From Brevibacterium daeguense (GTDB lineage Bacteria > Actinomycetota > Actinomycetes > Actinomycetales > Brevibacteriaceae): DNA of 64,000 bases. The stretch covers positions 62,001-126,000 of the forward strand of contig NZ_JAJTWW010000014.1 in assembly GCF_021729135.1 (NCBI RefSeq), in the 5' to 3' direction. The notes under the pieces are model-generated. The model was not told the origin of the DNA and did not search any database. It was given only the letters and a program-made list of their open reading frames with translations. Below, in pieces: positions 25,783 through 34,467 of the stretch. The position numbers were made by a program, and so were the translations under genes. Position 1 is the stretch's first letter. The number at the start of each line of letters is the position of its first letter.

Positions 25783-27225
25783 ATGGCAGATCCGAAGACC
25801 TTCGACAACTACATCAACGGTCGATGGGTGTCAGCCCAGGACTACACCGACAACATCAATCCCTCTGACACCTCCGACATCGTCGGCTGCTACGCGGCCG
25901 GTTCTGCAAGTGACGTCGCGAAGGCAGTCGAGGCTGCGCGTGCCGCGCAGCCGAAGTGGGCGGACGCCGGGGTGCAGACCCGATTCCAGGTCCTGAGCGC
26001 GGCCGCGCGACTCATCGAAGAGCGTGCCGGAGAGCTCGGCGACTTGCTCGCGCGTGAGGAGGGAAAGCCGCTCGGCGAGGCAACAGCAGAAGTGAAGCGC
26101 GCTGCCCAGCTCTTCCACTTCTTCGCCGGTGAGGCCGTTCGCAACACGGGTGAGATCACCGAATCCGTTCGCCCTGGACTCGTCGTCGAGACGACCCGCG
26201 AACCCATGGGCGTCGTCGGAATCATCACGCCGTGGAACTTCCCGATCGCAATCCCGGCATGGAAGATCGCACCTGCGCTGGCCTTCGGCAACGCGGTGGT
26301 CTTCAAGCCGGCAGCGCTGACGCCCGGCTGCGCCTGGGAGCTCGTGAACATCCTGGCCGAGGCCGGTTTGCCTGCCGGAGTGCTCAACCTCGTCATGGGT
26401 TCGGGTTCGACGGTGGGCAACGCGATCACCTCTGCTCCCATCGATGCGCTGAGCTTCACGGGATCCGCGCAGGTGGGACGCGGAATCGCAACGACCTGTG
26501 CAGAGAACGGAATCAAGGTGCAGTGCGAGATGGGCGGGAAGAACCCGCTGGTCGTGCTCGAAGACGCGGACATCGACCAGGCGGTGGAGCACGCGATCAA
26601 CGGTGCGTACTACTCCACCGGTCAGCGTTGCACCGCGTCATCGCGACTCGTCGTCGTCGCTGACGTCCACGACGAGTTTGTCGAGAAGATGAAGGCCCGG
26701 ATGGCCGACCTGGCCGTCGGTGACGCCCGAGCGGCGGGCACTGTCATCGGACCGGCGGTCAGCGCCCAGGAGCTGGAGGGCAACCTGGAGTACGTCGAAA
26801 TCGCGCGCGGCGAAGGCGGCGAGGTGTTCGGCGGTGAGAAGGTCTCGGTGGACGCCGACGGCTTCTACATGACGCCGGCCCTCATCACCGGCACGACCAA
26901 CGCCATGCGGATCAACCGCGAAGAGGTCTTCGGCCCGGTCGCCTCGGTGATCAAGGTTGCCGACTACGAGGAGGCCCTGCAGGTCGCCAATGACACCGAT
27001 TACGGACTGACCTCCGGTATCTGCACCACGAACCTGACGAAGGCGAACGACTTCAAGCGCCGCTCCCAGGCGGGCATGGTGATGGTGAACGCACCGACGG
27101 CCGGCGTGGACCCACATGTGTCCTTCGGCGGTCGCAAGGCGTCGAGCTATGGGCCCAGGGAACAGGGAGCCGCCGCCCGCGAGTTCTACACCCAGTACAA
27201 GACGTCGTACACGAACGCCGGATAG
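25783..27225 (+). CDS. NAD(P)-dependent aldehyde dehydrogenase (semialdehyde type)
   Basis: ATG 25783 follows CAGGAG; the long upstream open frame is antisense-like noise over RraA. The 480-residue protein has every ALDH catalytic element: Asn152 (TPWNFP), Glu249 (CEMGGKNP) and nucleophile Cys283 (GQRCTAS), plus GFYMTPALI and EEVFGPV near the C terminus. Length and VSFGGRKASSYGPREQG resemble 2-oxoglutarate-semialdehyde and related semialdehyde dehydrogenases. It would oxidise an aldehyde from aldol cleavage or dehydration to a central-metabolism acid. It is co-directional with RraA (65-bp gap) and is followed by a strong hairpin. Confidence 0.9.
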   Translation: MADPKTFDNYINGRWVSAQDYTDNINPSDTSDIVGCYAAGSASDVAKAVEAARAAQPKWADAGVQTRFQVLSAAARLIEERAGELGDLLAREEGKPLGEATAEVKRAAQLFHFFAGEAVRNTGEITESVRPGLVVETTREPMGVVGIITPWNFPIAIPAWKIAPALAFGNAVVFKPAALTPGCAWELVNILAEAGLPAGVLNLVMGSGSTVGNAITSAPIDALSFTGSAQVGRGIATTCAENGIKVQCEMGGKNPLVVLEDADIDQAVEHAINGAYYSTGQRCTASSRLVVVADVHDEFVEKMKARMADLAVGDARAAGTVIGPAVSAQELEGNLEYVEIARGEGGEVFGGEKVSVDADGFYMTPALITGTTNAMRINREEVFGPVASVIKVADYEEALQVANDTDYGLTSGICTTNLTKANDFKRRSQAGMVMVNAPTAGVDPHVSFGGRKASSYGPREQGAAAREFYTQYKTSYTNAG

Positions 27226-27272
27226 CCGGCGGCGCTGGGTGGCTGGCGGCTCCGGATAGCCGGGAGCACAGA

Positions 27273-27304
27273 ACTGGCTCCGACCTCACGAGGTCGGAGC
27301 CAGT
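27273..27304. terminator. Strong bidirectional hairpin between ALDH and gntR
   Basis: A perfect 14-bp stem (ACTGGCTCCGACCT paired with 27291-27304) closes a 4-nt CACG loop. It lies between two convergent genes. There is no U-tract on either side, as is common in actinomycete terminators. Confidence 0.75.
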
Positions 27305-27351
27305 GTCGTGTTCGAGCAGTATGCCCGGGCCCAGGAGTGAGGGCCGCGGGA

Positions 27352-28047
27352 TCAGCTGCTGCCGGTACTGTCGTCGGCCGCAGCCAGATGCTCGCGCGCG
27401 CTGGTGATCGATCGCCGGATGTGCGCTTCGAGGAGAGAACCGGCTTCATCCTGGTTCCCACTCAGTGCCGTGCGGAGGATCTCCCGGTGCTCGTCGTGCT
27501 CGAGATCGGCGCTTCCCCAGTTCTGCCAGACCACAGTGGCGGTTGCCAGCGCGGTGAGATCCTGCAGCCCGTCGAGGGAGCGGACAATCAGCGGATTGCT
27601 GCACGAGGCGTACAGCGCCCGGTGGAACGCACGGTTGGCCAGTGCCGCCTCGGCGCCGTTGTCCTCCGCCCGAGCGCGAGTGGCGCGGTCGAGGGCTTCT
27701 TCGGCCAGGCGAACGCTGTCCTCGGTGAGATCAGCCTTCCGCACTGCCCACGGTTCCAGCAGCGCGCGTTCCTCGTAGATGTGCACGACGTCCTCGAACG
27801 TCAGGGAGGCGACCGTCATGCGACGATTCGCCGCAGAGGTGACCAGACCCGACTGCTGGAGCATGATCAGGGCCTCCCGCACCGGCGTCTTGGACACACC
27901 GAGATCCTCGGCAATGCGGCGCTCGACAAGCGTGTCGCCCGGACGCATGCGCTGCGAAAGGATGGCCTCACGGATCGCGGCGGCGACGACTTCGGAACGG
28001 CTTTGAACCTTTGGCAGCGGATCAAGGATGGTGCTCGACTCCGTCAC
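27352..28047 (-). CDS. GntR-family (FadR/FCD subfamily) transcriptional regulator
   Basis: GTG 28047, preceded by AGGGGAAG, gives 231 residues; ATGs further upstream would read through the putative operator. The N-terminal winged helix (~25-90) has AIREAILSQRMRPGDTLVERRIAEDLGVSKTPVREALI split across two typical GntR motifs. The C-terminal all-helical FCD domain has the metal-binding pattern Asp/His in NRAFHRALY and EHREILRAL-like HDEHREILRTAL with HIRRSI. FCD proteins respond to organic acids. A TTGGTGTACCAA site 76 bp upstream of the start, and matching sites ahead of two nearby units, suggest it autoregulates and represses the sugar-acid genes. Confidence 0.87.
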   Translation of the reverse strand: MTESSTILDPLPKVQSRSEVVAAAIREAILSQRMRPGDTLVERRIAEDLGVSKTPVREALIMLQQSGLVTSAANRRMTVASLTFEDVVHIYEERALLEPWAVRKADLTEDSVRLAEEALDRATRARAEDNGAEAALANRAFHRALYASCSNPLIVRSLDGLQDLTALATATVVWQNWGSADLEHDEHREILRTALSGNQDEAGSLLEAHIRRSITSAREHLAAADDSTGSS

Positions 28048-28123
28048 GGCGCTTCCCCTTTCGGTCCCGGTGGTCCTGTCGGTCGTCACCCGCTCAGTCG
28101 CGGCGCAGCAGCATACGCGGATT

Positions 28124-28135
28124 TTGGTGTACCAA
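28124..28135. promoter_or_regulatory. GntR-type operator, copy 2 (upstream of gntR)
   Basis: TTGGTGTACCAA has perfect TTGGT/ACCAA arms and lies in the 106-bp gap before the GntR start, consistent with autoregulation. It fits the T-N-G-T-N3-A-C-N-A pattern known for FadR-subfamily sites. Confidence 0.55.
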
Positions 28136-28153
28136 GTATCGCACGGGCACAGT

Positions 28154-29827
28154 TCATGAGGCGGCGCGCTCGTGCGCATGGACGAGAGTGGGAACATCGG
28201 CGCGCAGCACGTCCGCGAACAGCTGCGGGTCCTCGATCACCTCTTCGGCCGTGTGATAGCGGAAGCCGAATGCCGTCGCATAGGATTCGAAATCCGGGTT
28301 GACCAGGTCAGTGCCGCTGACTCGTCCCGGGAACTCCCGCTCCTGGTGATTCCGGATCGTGCCCAGCCGGCCGTTGTCGACGACCACCACGACGATTCCT
28401 GCACCGCACCTCTTTGCGGTCGCCAGCTCCTGACCGTTCATGAGGAAATCACCGTCGCCGGAGAATGCGATGACTGCGGCATTGGGACGAGCAAGCTTCG
28501 CGGCGACGGCCGCGGGCACTCCGAAGCCCATCGAGCCATTGCGAGTGCCGAGCGCTCCTCTGTGGCAGGTTGCAGGCAGGAGAGTCTGCGGAACGCCGGT
28601 GAAGCTTCCGGCGCCGTACGTGATGATCGTATCCGCCGGCAGGACGTCCCGGATTGCGCCGGCCAGCAGTGCAGAGGTCCTGTAGGCCGCCAGCCGCTCC
28701 CCGGGCGCCGCGGCCGCGGCGGCGTCGGTGGATTGCTCATAGGCGGCGCGCCCGCGTCGCAGCCATTCCGACCGCGCCGTCCCTCGCGCGGCCGCCGGCG
28801 GGTTGCCGGACAGCGCGCAGCACAGGGCGTCAGGAGAGATATCGACGAGCAGATCGAGGCGTCCGCAGTGGAACGGCAGGAGCTCTGGCGGCCCGACCAC
28901 GACGGTCGGCCGATCGAAGGCAGGACTGAGATGGTCGCTGTTGATGTCCGAGCGTACGCACCCGAGGTAGACGAGGAGGTCCGCTTCCGCCGCCCATTCG
29001 GTGACGTTCCATCCCTTGCCGACGCCGAGTGCGCCGACAAAGCAGTCCGAGGAATTGTCCACCTGGCCATAGGTCCGGAAATCAGCGACCAGAGGCACCT
29101 GGTGGGCACTCGCAAACGTCGTCAGCCGGCGGGACCCCTCCTCGTCGATCCCATCGCCGACCACAATCAGAGGACGCTTCGCCTCGGAGACAAGCCGTTC
29201 CACGGCATCGACTTCCGGGCGGGCCGCGGCCATCGCCGCTTCCCCCATGACTGCGCTCAGCATTGATGAGGTCTGCTCGATGGCAGGAAAGTTCCGCTCG
29301 ATAGCTGGCCAGCTCCGCTCGGGCACCTCGGCGATGAGGACGTCTTCCGGCAGCCCGATGATCACCGGTCCGGGCCGACCCGCACGGGCGGTCGCGAGAG
29401 CGGTATCGACTGCGGCTGTCGCGTGGCGCGGTTCATCGATGACGACCACCGACTTCGCCGTCGCATTGAACCACTGCTGGAACTCGAACTCCTGGAACGC
29501 GCGGGCACCGCGGGAGGACAGCGGCGGGAGGCCGACCAGCACCACCATCGCCACGCCCTCCTCGTATGCGCAGTGGATGCCGATCATCGCGTTGGCTGGT
29601 CCGGGGCCGCGGGTGACCAGCAGGAGCCCGGGCACTCCCGTCAGGCGGCCCTCGGCCATCGCCATGTAGGCGGCCCCGCCCTCCTGCCGGCAGGTGATGG
29701 TTGAGATGTCGGACGAATAGAGAGCGTCGAGCACCGCGAGATAGCTCTCTCCGGGGACGCAGTAGCCGCGGGTGATGCCATGGCGTTCGAGCAGGTCCAC
29801 GATGGTGGTCGCAACGGTTGAGGACAT
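28154..29827 (-). CDS. Thiamine diphosphate-dependent decarboxylase/carboligase
   Basis: ATG 29827 follows AGGAGA and gives 557 residues, normal for the acetolactate synthase/benzoylformate decarboxylase superfamily. The activating glutamate lies in CRQEGGAAYMAMAEGRLTG near residue 50. The C-terminal TPP/Mg site reads GDGDFLMNGQELATAKRCG followed about 10 residues later by VVDNGRLGTIRNHQ. No feature separates decarboxylase from carboligase reliably, and it is not obviously IlvB or Gcl. Its position downstream of a 2-hydroxyacid dehydrogenase and upstream of gntR suggests it acts on a 2-oxoacid from the same pathway, such as glyoxylate. Confidence 0.83.
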   Translation of the reverse strand: MSSTVATTIVDLLERHGITRGYCVPGESYLAVLDALYSSDISTITCRQEGGAAYMAMAEGRLTGVPGLLLVTRGPGPANAMIGIHCAYEEGVAMVVLVGLPPLSSRGARAFQEFEFQQWFNATAKSVVVIDEPRHATAAVDTALATARAGRPGPVIIGLPEDVLIAEVPERSWPAIERNFPAIEQTSSMLSAVMGEAAMAAARPEVDAVERLVSEAKRPLIVVGDGIDEEGSRRLTTFASAHQVPLVADFRTYGQVDNSSDCFVGALGVGKGWNVTEWAAEADLLVYLGCVRSDINSDHLSPAFDRPTVVVGPPELLPFHCGRLDLLVDISPDALCCALSGNPPAAARGTARSEWLRRGRAAYEQSTDAAAAAAPGERLAAYRTSALLAGAIRDVLPADTIITYGAGSFTGVPQTLLPATCHRGALGTRNGSMGFGVPAAVAAKLARPNAAVIAFSGDGDFLMNGQELATAKRCGAGIVVVVVDNGRLGTIRNHQEREFPGRVSGTDLVNPDFESYATAFGFRYHTAEEVIEDPQLFADVLRADVPTLVHAHERAAS

Positions 29828-29975
29828 CTGGTCTCCTAGTGCTTCAGTCCGGCGATCACGGCGCTGGTTGACGGGGATCGAGGGCGCCCCGATCGTCGAA
29901 CGCGAGGACGGGGACGGGACGGCGACTGCGGTGTCGCGTGACGCGGGCACGCCTGCTCCTTCGCCGGTGCGTGAC

Positions 29976-30899
29976 TCAGTACTTGCGCTTGAGGTCTATC
30001 TGCGCTTCCAGGGGCTCGCCCGCCGCGAAGCGACGCAGGTTCTCCCCGGCATGAGCAGCGAAGTGCGGTTCCATATTGCGCAGAGGATTGGCCACATGCG
30101 GAGTGATGAGGACATTCGGCAGCACCCAGAGCGGGTGATTGTCGGGCAACGGCTCTGGTTCTGTCACGTCGAGAGCCGCGCCGCCCAGCCCGCCGGACTG
30201 CAGGGCAGCGACGAGGGCGTCGGTGTCCACCAGATCTCCGCGGGCGATGTTGACGAGGAACCCGTCAGGACCGAGCTGGGCCAGCTGTCCGGCGCCGATC
30301 AGGTGGCGCGTCTGCTCCGTCGAGGCGCCGGCGATGATCGCGTCATCGGCCAGCCCGAGCGCTTCGTCGAGGTTCTCCGACGTCAGAGTCCGGATCGCCC
30401 CTTCAACATCCCGGCCGGATCTGTTGACCGCGACCACCTCGGCGCCGAACGCAGTCAGCAGCGGGATGCAGGCTCGGCCGATGGACCCGGCACCGACAAT
30501 AGCGATGCGGCGACCTCGAAGTGAGGCGACCCGCTTCCAGTTCTCCTGTTTCGTCCATGTCGTCTGCCGGGCGAACAGCGGGAATTGTCGGAGACAGGCG
30601 ATGAGCTGCCCCACGGCATGCTCGGCGACATCCAGGGAGTACGCGCCCACCGCGGAAGTCCATTGGCGGCGCTCATCGACCGTGCCGGCCGTGATCCATT
30701 GCTGAACCCCGGCTGACTTGAGCTGCACCCAGCGGATTCCCTCCGGAAGCGACGATGGGAACCCGGCCGGGGACGATTCGGTCCAGATGAGCGCCTGGGC
30801 CTTGGAGAGATCGGTGATCACGGCGCCGGCGTCCTTGATGACGGCAGTCAATGGTTCAGTGGTCTTGGGCAGGACGGCAACTTTCACAGGTTCCGGCAT
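29976..30899 (-). CDS. D-2-hydroxyacid dehydrogenase (glyoxylate/hydroxypyruvate reductase-like)
   Basis: A 307-residue NAD(P)-dependent dehydrogenase with Rossmann motif IAIVGAGSIGRACIPLL, a following VNRSGRD (Arg-rich, hinting at NADPH), catalytic Arg in VNIARGDLVDTDAL, Glu in DVTEPEPLPDNHPLW and His in TPHVANP. The DVTEPEPLP and NHPLW pattern is common to glyoxylate/hydroxypyruvate reductases of the GhrA/GyaR type. It leads a leftward unit with the TPP enzyme and GntR. A GntR-type site lies 73 bp upstream of the start. Confidence 0.87.
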   Translation of the reverse strand: MPEPVKVAVLPKTTEPLTAVIKDAGAVITDLSKAQALIWTESSPAGFPSSLPEGIRWVQLKSAGVQQWITAGTVDERRQWTSAVGAYSLDVAEHAVGQLIACLRQFPLFARQTTWTKQENWKRVASLRGRRIAIVGAGSIGRACIPLLTAFGAEVVAVNRSGRDVEGAIRTLTSENLDEALGLADDAIIAGASTEQTRHLIGAGQLAQLGPDGFLVNIARGDLVDTDALVAALQSGGLGGAALDVTEPEPLPDNHPLWVLPNVLITPHVANPLRNMEPHFAAHAGENLRRFAAGEPLEAQIDLKRKY

Positions 30900-30971
30900 T
30901 GCAGCTCCTCGTTCGACTCCGGGCAGTGGCCACGTCGTCGTGAGGTGGCCCGGAGATTGTCTTCAAAAGAT

Positions 30972-30983
30972 ATCGTATACCAA
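30972..30983. promoter_or_regulatory. GntR-type operator, copy 3 (upstream of hydroxyacid dehydrogenase)
   Basis: ATCGTATACCAA matches the TTGGTATACCAA consensus at 9 of 12 positions, with the right arm intact, 73 bp before the dehydrogenase start. It completes a set of three sites around the GntR gene. Confidence 0.45.
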
Positions 30984-31094
30984 GCCCTAGGCTCAGTAAG
31001 TGCCCGCGCGGCGCACAAGGAGGCTCGTCGCGTCACGAGATCGGGAGCACAGTAAGCGGGAAGAGTTCACAAAGAACGGAAGGACCCAGGCTGA

Positions 31095-31274
31095 GAGCTG
31101 AACGCCGGGGTCGAGGAGTCCGGCGTGATCGGCACCGGAATCGCCGAACGCACAGCGGAGATTGGAGCCAAGTGGGCCGCTGCGTCCGAGGAGCTCGGCT
31201 GCGCGGACGAGGGCGGCTTCGAGGACGTGGACGACTGGTTCAGCCCGGATGAAACACCGCCGGCTCTGCAATGA
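31095..31274 (+). pseudogene. Remnant of a TRAP-type substrate-binding protein (C-terminal end only)
   Basis: Read on the plus strand from 31095 to the stop at 31272-31274, the frame encodes a ~59-residue peptide containing VEESGVIGTGIAERTAEIGA, KWAAASEELG and FEDVDDWFSPDE. This aligns with the C terminus of the intact TRAP binding protein at 47141-48436 (VESGLLGDDIDTRMADT, KWEGIVAELGY, LTDMDEWFSEEE). A stop codon precedes it and there is no start or RBS. So it looks like the 3' end of a decayed dctP gene whose body has been lost. It is divergent enough to be a paralogue rather than a recent copy. Confidence 0.65.
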
Positions 31275-31338
31275 ACCCTCGATAGTCGTATCAGCAGAAC
31301 CGGCGGCGAGTATGGAAGAGGGAGCGGCGATCGCTTCC

Positions 31339-31905
31339 TCAGTCGGGCAGATCTCTTTCGTTCGACGGGTCCTTGCGAGATTCTCGAATCTGTCGGAGAA
31401 CGCCGAGATGGTAATCGGGTCTCTCGAACTCTCCGAGGCTCACTCGGGTATTCGACTGATAGATCTTCGTCTGCCCTTCGATGAGCTTCTCGAACAGGAC
31501 CTCGTTGAGGTGTTCCCTGTCGCGGACGTTGATCTTGATCAGCAGGTCGTGCGCCCCTGTGGTGAGGATGACCTTCTCCACCTCGTCGATCTCCGACAGC
31601 TGCCGCGACTGCTCCCGGTGTTCTGGTCCGAGTTCACAGGAGATCTCGGCAAAGACCGTCATGGAATAGCCGAGCTTGGCCAGGTTGATCTTCGTCGTGT
31701 AGCCCTCGATCACACCCGCTTCCTCGAGCTGGGCGATCCTGTCGGCGATCGCCGGCGGGGACAGGCCGATGTCCTTGGCGAGAGACCTCTGAGATCGCCG
31801 GGGATCCTGCACGAGAAGCTCCAGGATTTGGAGATCGATGTCATCGATCTCCTTGCGTGCCGAGCGATGCGCCCCAGCGTCGGGCCTGCGGGTGTTCACT
31901 GCCAT
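31339..31905 (-). CDS. Lrp/AsnC-family transcriptional regulator
   Basis: The 188-residue protein has an N-terminal AsnC helix-turn-helix (DDIDLQILELLVQDPRRSQR, then SLAKDIGLSPPAIADRIAQL) and a C-terminal RAM/ACT-like ligand domain (VEKVILTTGAHDLLIKINVRD). It begins 3 bp after the stop of the alcohol dehydrogenase, at the end of the TRAP/2-oxoacid dehydrogenase run. Lrp-type regulators (BkdR) classically control branched-chain oxoacid dehydrogenase operons, so it likely senses an amino acid or oxoacid handled here. About 30 extra residues precede the usual start of the domain. Confidence 0.87.
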   Translation of the reverse strand: MAVNTRRPDAGAHRSARKEIDDIDLQILELLVQDPRRSQRSLAKDIGLSPPAIADRIAQLEEAGVIEGYTTKINLAKLGYSMTVFAEISCELGPEHREQSRQLSEIDEVEKVILTTGAHDLLIKINVRDREHLNEVLFEKLIEGQTKIYQSNTRVSLGEFERPDYHLGVLRQIRESRKDPSNERDLPD

Positions 31906-31908
31906 CCC

Positions 31909-32997
31909 CTATGTGTCCATCACGATGACCGAGCGCGCGCCCTCCGACCTGCCCATCCTGGCGAAGCCGTCTGCGAGCTCGTCGAGCCCGAGTCTATGCG
32001 AGATCATGGGTTCCAGATCGAGCTGGCCGGCGACAATGCGGTCGACCATCGCGGGAATGTCCCGCTCCGGATCGCTTGAGCCGAACACGGACGAGCGCAG
32101 CGTGCGATTGAAGTGGAAGATCTCCATTGCGCTCAGGGAGAGCTCATCGTCCTTGCGCCCGACTCCGACCACCGTGCAGGCGCCGCCTCGCCGAGTGGCC
32201 TTCCACGCAGTCTTCATAGTCGTCGACAGTCCGACGCATTCGAACGCATGATCAGCGCCTCTCCCGTCGGTGAGAGCACGAACCTCCTTCGGCAGGCTGC
32301 CGGTGGAGATCACGAAATCGGTCGCACCCATCGCCATGGCGAAACCACGCTTCGCGTCCGACACATCCGCGGCGATGATCTTCGAGGCCCCTGCCAGTCG
32401 CGCGCCGGCAATGGCGGAGAGCCCGATCCCGCCGAGACCGACGACGAGAACGGTTTCATCCGCTTTGACCTGTGCGGTGTTGACAGCTGCGCCGACCCCC
32501 GTCAGCACGGCGCAGCCGAGCAGAGCCGCGTGACTCGGATCCATCCCGTCCGGAATGGGAACCACCGCATGGGCTGGAAGCACGACTTCCTCGGCGAATG
32601 CCCCGACTCCGAGAGCCTGATGGACCGTCCTGCCGTCCGCGGTCTTGGTGTAGGGCGCAGAGGTGCCAACCCTCTCGACGGTCGAGCACAACCAGGGCTC
32701 CCCATTCGCACAGAACCAGCACTCGCGACACGGCGGAGCCCAGTTGAGCACGACCGGGTCTCCCACCTTCAAGCCGGTGACATACTCTCCCGCCTCCGCG
32801 ATGCGGCCGGAAGCCTCATGCCCCAGCACCACCGGAAGCTCCGACACGACGGTGCCGTTGATGAAGGACAGGTCGGAATGGCACACCCCTGCAGCCGCCA
32901 CTCGGACCCGCACATCGTTCGGCCCCACCTCGGGAAGCTCGAGATCGAGGATCGAGAGCGGAGCCCCGACCTCTTCGAGAACTGCCATCTTGACCAT
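31909..32997 (-). CDS. Zinc-dependent medium-chain alcohol dehydrogenase
   Basis: The 362-residue protein has the catalytic Zn ligands in AAGVCHSDLSF and GHEASG, four structural-zinc cysteines in CRECWFCANGEPWLC, and the NAD-binding VVGLGGIGLSAIAGARL. It oxidises an alcohol to an aldehyde or ketone. It lies 66 bp downstream of the E3 gene, suggesting the imported compound is oxidised to a carbonyl or oxoacid that the dehydrogenase complex then decarboxylates. It is the same subfamily as the frameshifted gene at 44243-45360. Confidence 0.88.
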   Translation of the reverse strand: MVKMAVLEEVGAPLSILDLELPEVGPNDVRVRVAAAGVCHSDLSFINGTVVSELPVVLGHEASGRIAEAGEYVTGLKVGDPVVLNWAPPCRECWFCANGEPWLCSTVERVGTSAPYTKTADGRTVHQALGVGAFAEEVVLPAHAVVPIPDGMDPSHAALLGCAVLTGVGAAVNTAQVKADETVLVVGLGGIGLSAIAGARLAGASKIIAADVSDAKRGFAMAMGATDFVISTGSLPKEVRALTDGRGADHAFECVGLSTTMKTAWKATRRGGACTVVGVGRKDDELSLSAMEIFHFNRTLRSSVFGSSDPERDIPAMVDRIVAGQLDLEPMISHRLGLDELADGFARMGRSEGARSVIVMDT

Positions 32998-33063
32998 GAC
33001 TTGCCTTTCTGTTCGAGCAGTAATAATGCTCTGACGCTGCTGATCGGAGGAGAGCGGAGAATC

Positions 33064-34467
33064 TCAGCCGGGGAGCGCGACGTATTGAGCAGCCGCGTCC
33101 TGGACCATCTCGGACAGGGTCGGATGAGGGTGGATGGTGAACGACAGATCGTCCGGAGTGGCCGCCATCTCGATGGCGAGGGTCATCTCCCCGACGAGTT
33201 CGGACACATGCGGACCGACCAGGACTGCGCCGACGACGGCATTGGTGGCTCGGTCGACCACGAGCTCGACAGCTCCCTCAGTGCTCTCCATCGTGGCGGC
33301 CCGTCCCGAGGCGCCGAACGGCAATCGAAGAACAGCGGTCTCCATTCCGGACGCCTCGGCTGCGGCCGCGTCGAGGCCGACAACCGCGATCTCGGGATCG
33401 CTGAAGACAACGAGCGGAATGGCGGTGGAGACGAGCGCGGCAGGTTGACCGCAGAGGGCTCGAGCAGCGACCTTGGCCTCGGCGATCGCCTTATGGGCAA
33501 GAGCCGGCCCTGCCACCGCATCGCCGACGGCGGCGATATGGCTGCTTGCGCGGAAGCCTGCGTCCACAGGGATGAGTCCCTGCTCGTCCACCCTGATCCC
33601 GGCTGCCGCCAGGCCCAGGTGCTTCGTCGCGGGGCGCCGGCCGACTGCCACGAGGACGGCATCAGCGGGGAGAGTCCGCGAGGCGCCATCGGGACCGACC
33701 ACTTCGATCCCCTCGTCGCCCACACCCTGTGCCGCATGCCCGGTGAGGATCTCGATGCCCAGCTTCCGCGCGCGGCGCACCACGTGCTTCACCGCGGAGG
33801 GCGGCATCCCGGGCAGGATCGTGTCCATCGCCTCGACGACGACCACCAAGCTCCCGAGTTTCTGTGCTGCTGTTCCGATCTCCATGCCGATGTATCCGCC
33901 GCCGACCACCACCAAATGCTGAGGCAGCTCTTCGAGATCGAGGATTCCGGCGGCGTCGAACACCTTCGCGCCATCGAAGGGCAGTGACGGAACCTGCACG
34001 GCCGTGGACCCGACAGCAATGACGGCGTCTTCGAACTCGACATGCTGAGGTGGGCTGTCGCCGCCGATCTCGATCACTCCGCGGTTGGCACCCGTGAACG
34101 AGAAAGTGCCGCCGATGACGTTGACGCCACCGGATCGAAGCTTGCCGTGGACGCCCTTCGACAGTCGCGTCACAATGTCGTTCTTCCACGCCTGGAACTT
34201 CGGCATGTCCACGCAGGCGGCTTGGAATCCGAGCGCGGATCCTGCGAATTCGAGCGCTCGGGAGCGCAGCTCTGCGGTCTCGATGAGAGCCTTGCTCGGG
34301 ATGCACCCCTCGAGCAGGCAGGTGCCTCCCACGCCCTCCGCTCCGGCTCGATCGACGATCGTCACGCTCCGGCCGAGGGCGGCAGCTTCGAGGGCTGCAG
34401 TGTAGCCGCCCGGTCCTGCGCCGATGACGAGGAAATCGAGCCCCTCGGGCATCTCGCCGACGACCAT
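33064..34467 (-). CDS. Dihydrolipoyl dehydrogenase (E3)
   Basis: ATG 34467 overlaps the E2 stop (TGATGG) and gives 467 residues; the 76 codons upstream are inside E2. FAD motif IGAGPGGYTAA (16-26), redox disulfide GGTCLLEGCIPSKA (C50, C55), NAD motif VVVGGGYIGMEIG and C-terminal HPHPTLSE with the active-site His and partner Glu are all intact. It reoxidises the lipoyl arm of E2 with NAD+. A dedicated E3 inside the operon shows the complex is self-contained. Confidence 0.93.
   Translation of the reverse strand: MVVGEMPEGLDFLVIGAGPGGYTAALEAAALGRSVTIVDRAGAEGVGGTCLLEGCIPSKALIETAELRSRALEFAGSALGFQAACVDMPKFQAWKNDIVTRLSKGVHGKLRSGGVNVIGGTFSFTGANRGVIEIGGDSPPQHVEFEDAVIAVGSTAVQVPSLPFDGAKVFDAAGILDLEELPQHLVVVGGGYIGMEIGTAAQKLGSLVVVVEAMDTILPGMPPSAVKHVVRRARKLGIEILTGHAAQGVGDEGIEVVGPDGASRTLPADAVLVAVGRRPATKHLGLAAAGIRVDEQGLIPVDAGFRASSHIAAVGDAVAGPALAHKAIAEAKVAARALCGQPAALVSTAIPLVVFSDPEIAVVGLDAAAAEASGMETAVLRLPFGASGRAATMESTEGAVELVVDRATNAVVGAVLVGPHVSELVGEMTLAIEMAATPDDLSFTIHPHPTLSEMVQDAAAQYVALPG

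Noticed and set aside
30993-31271. Minus-strand 92-codon frame in the gap before the Lrp gene
   Set aside because: The plus strand of the same stretch encodes a recognisable TRAP binding-protein remnant, so the minus frame is a shadow.
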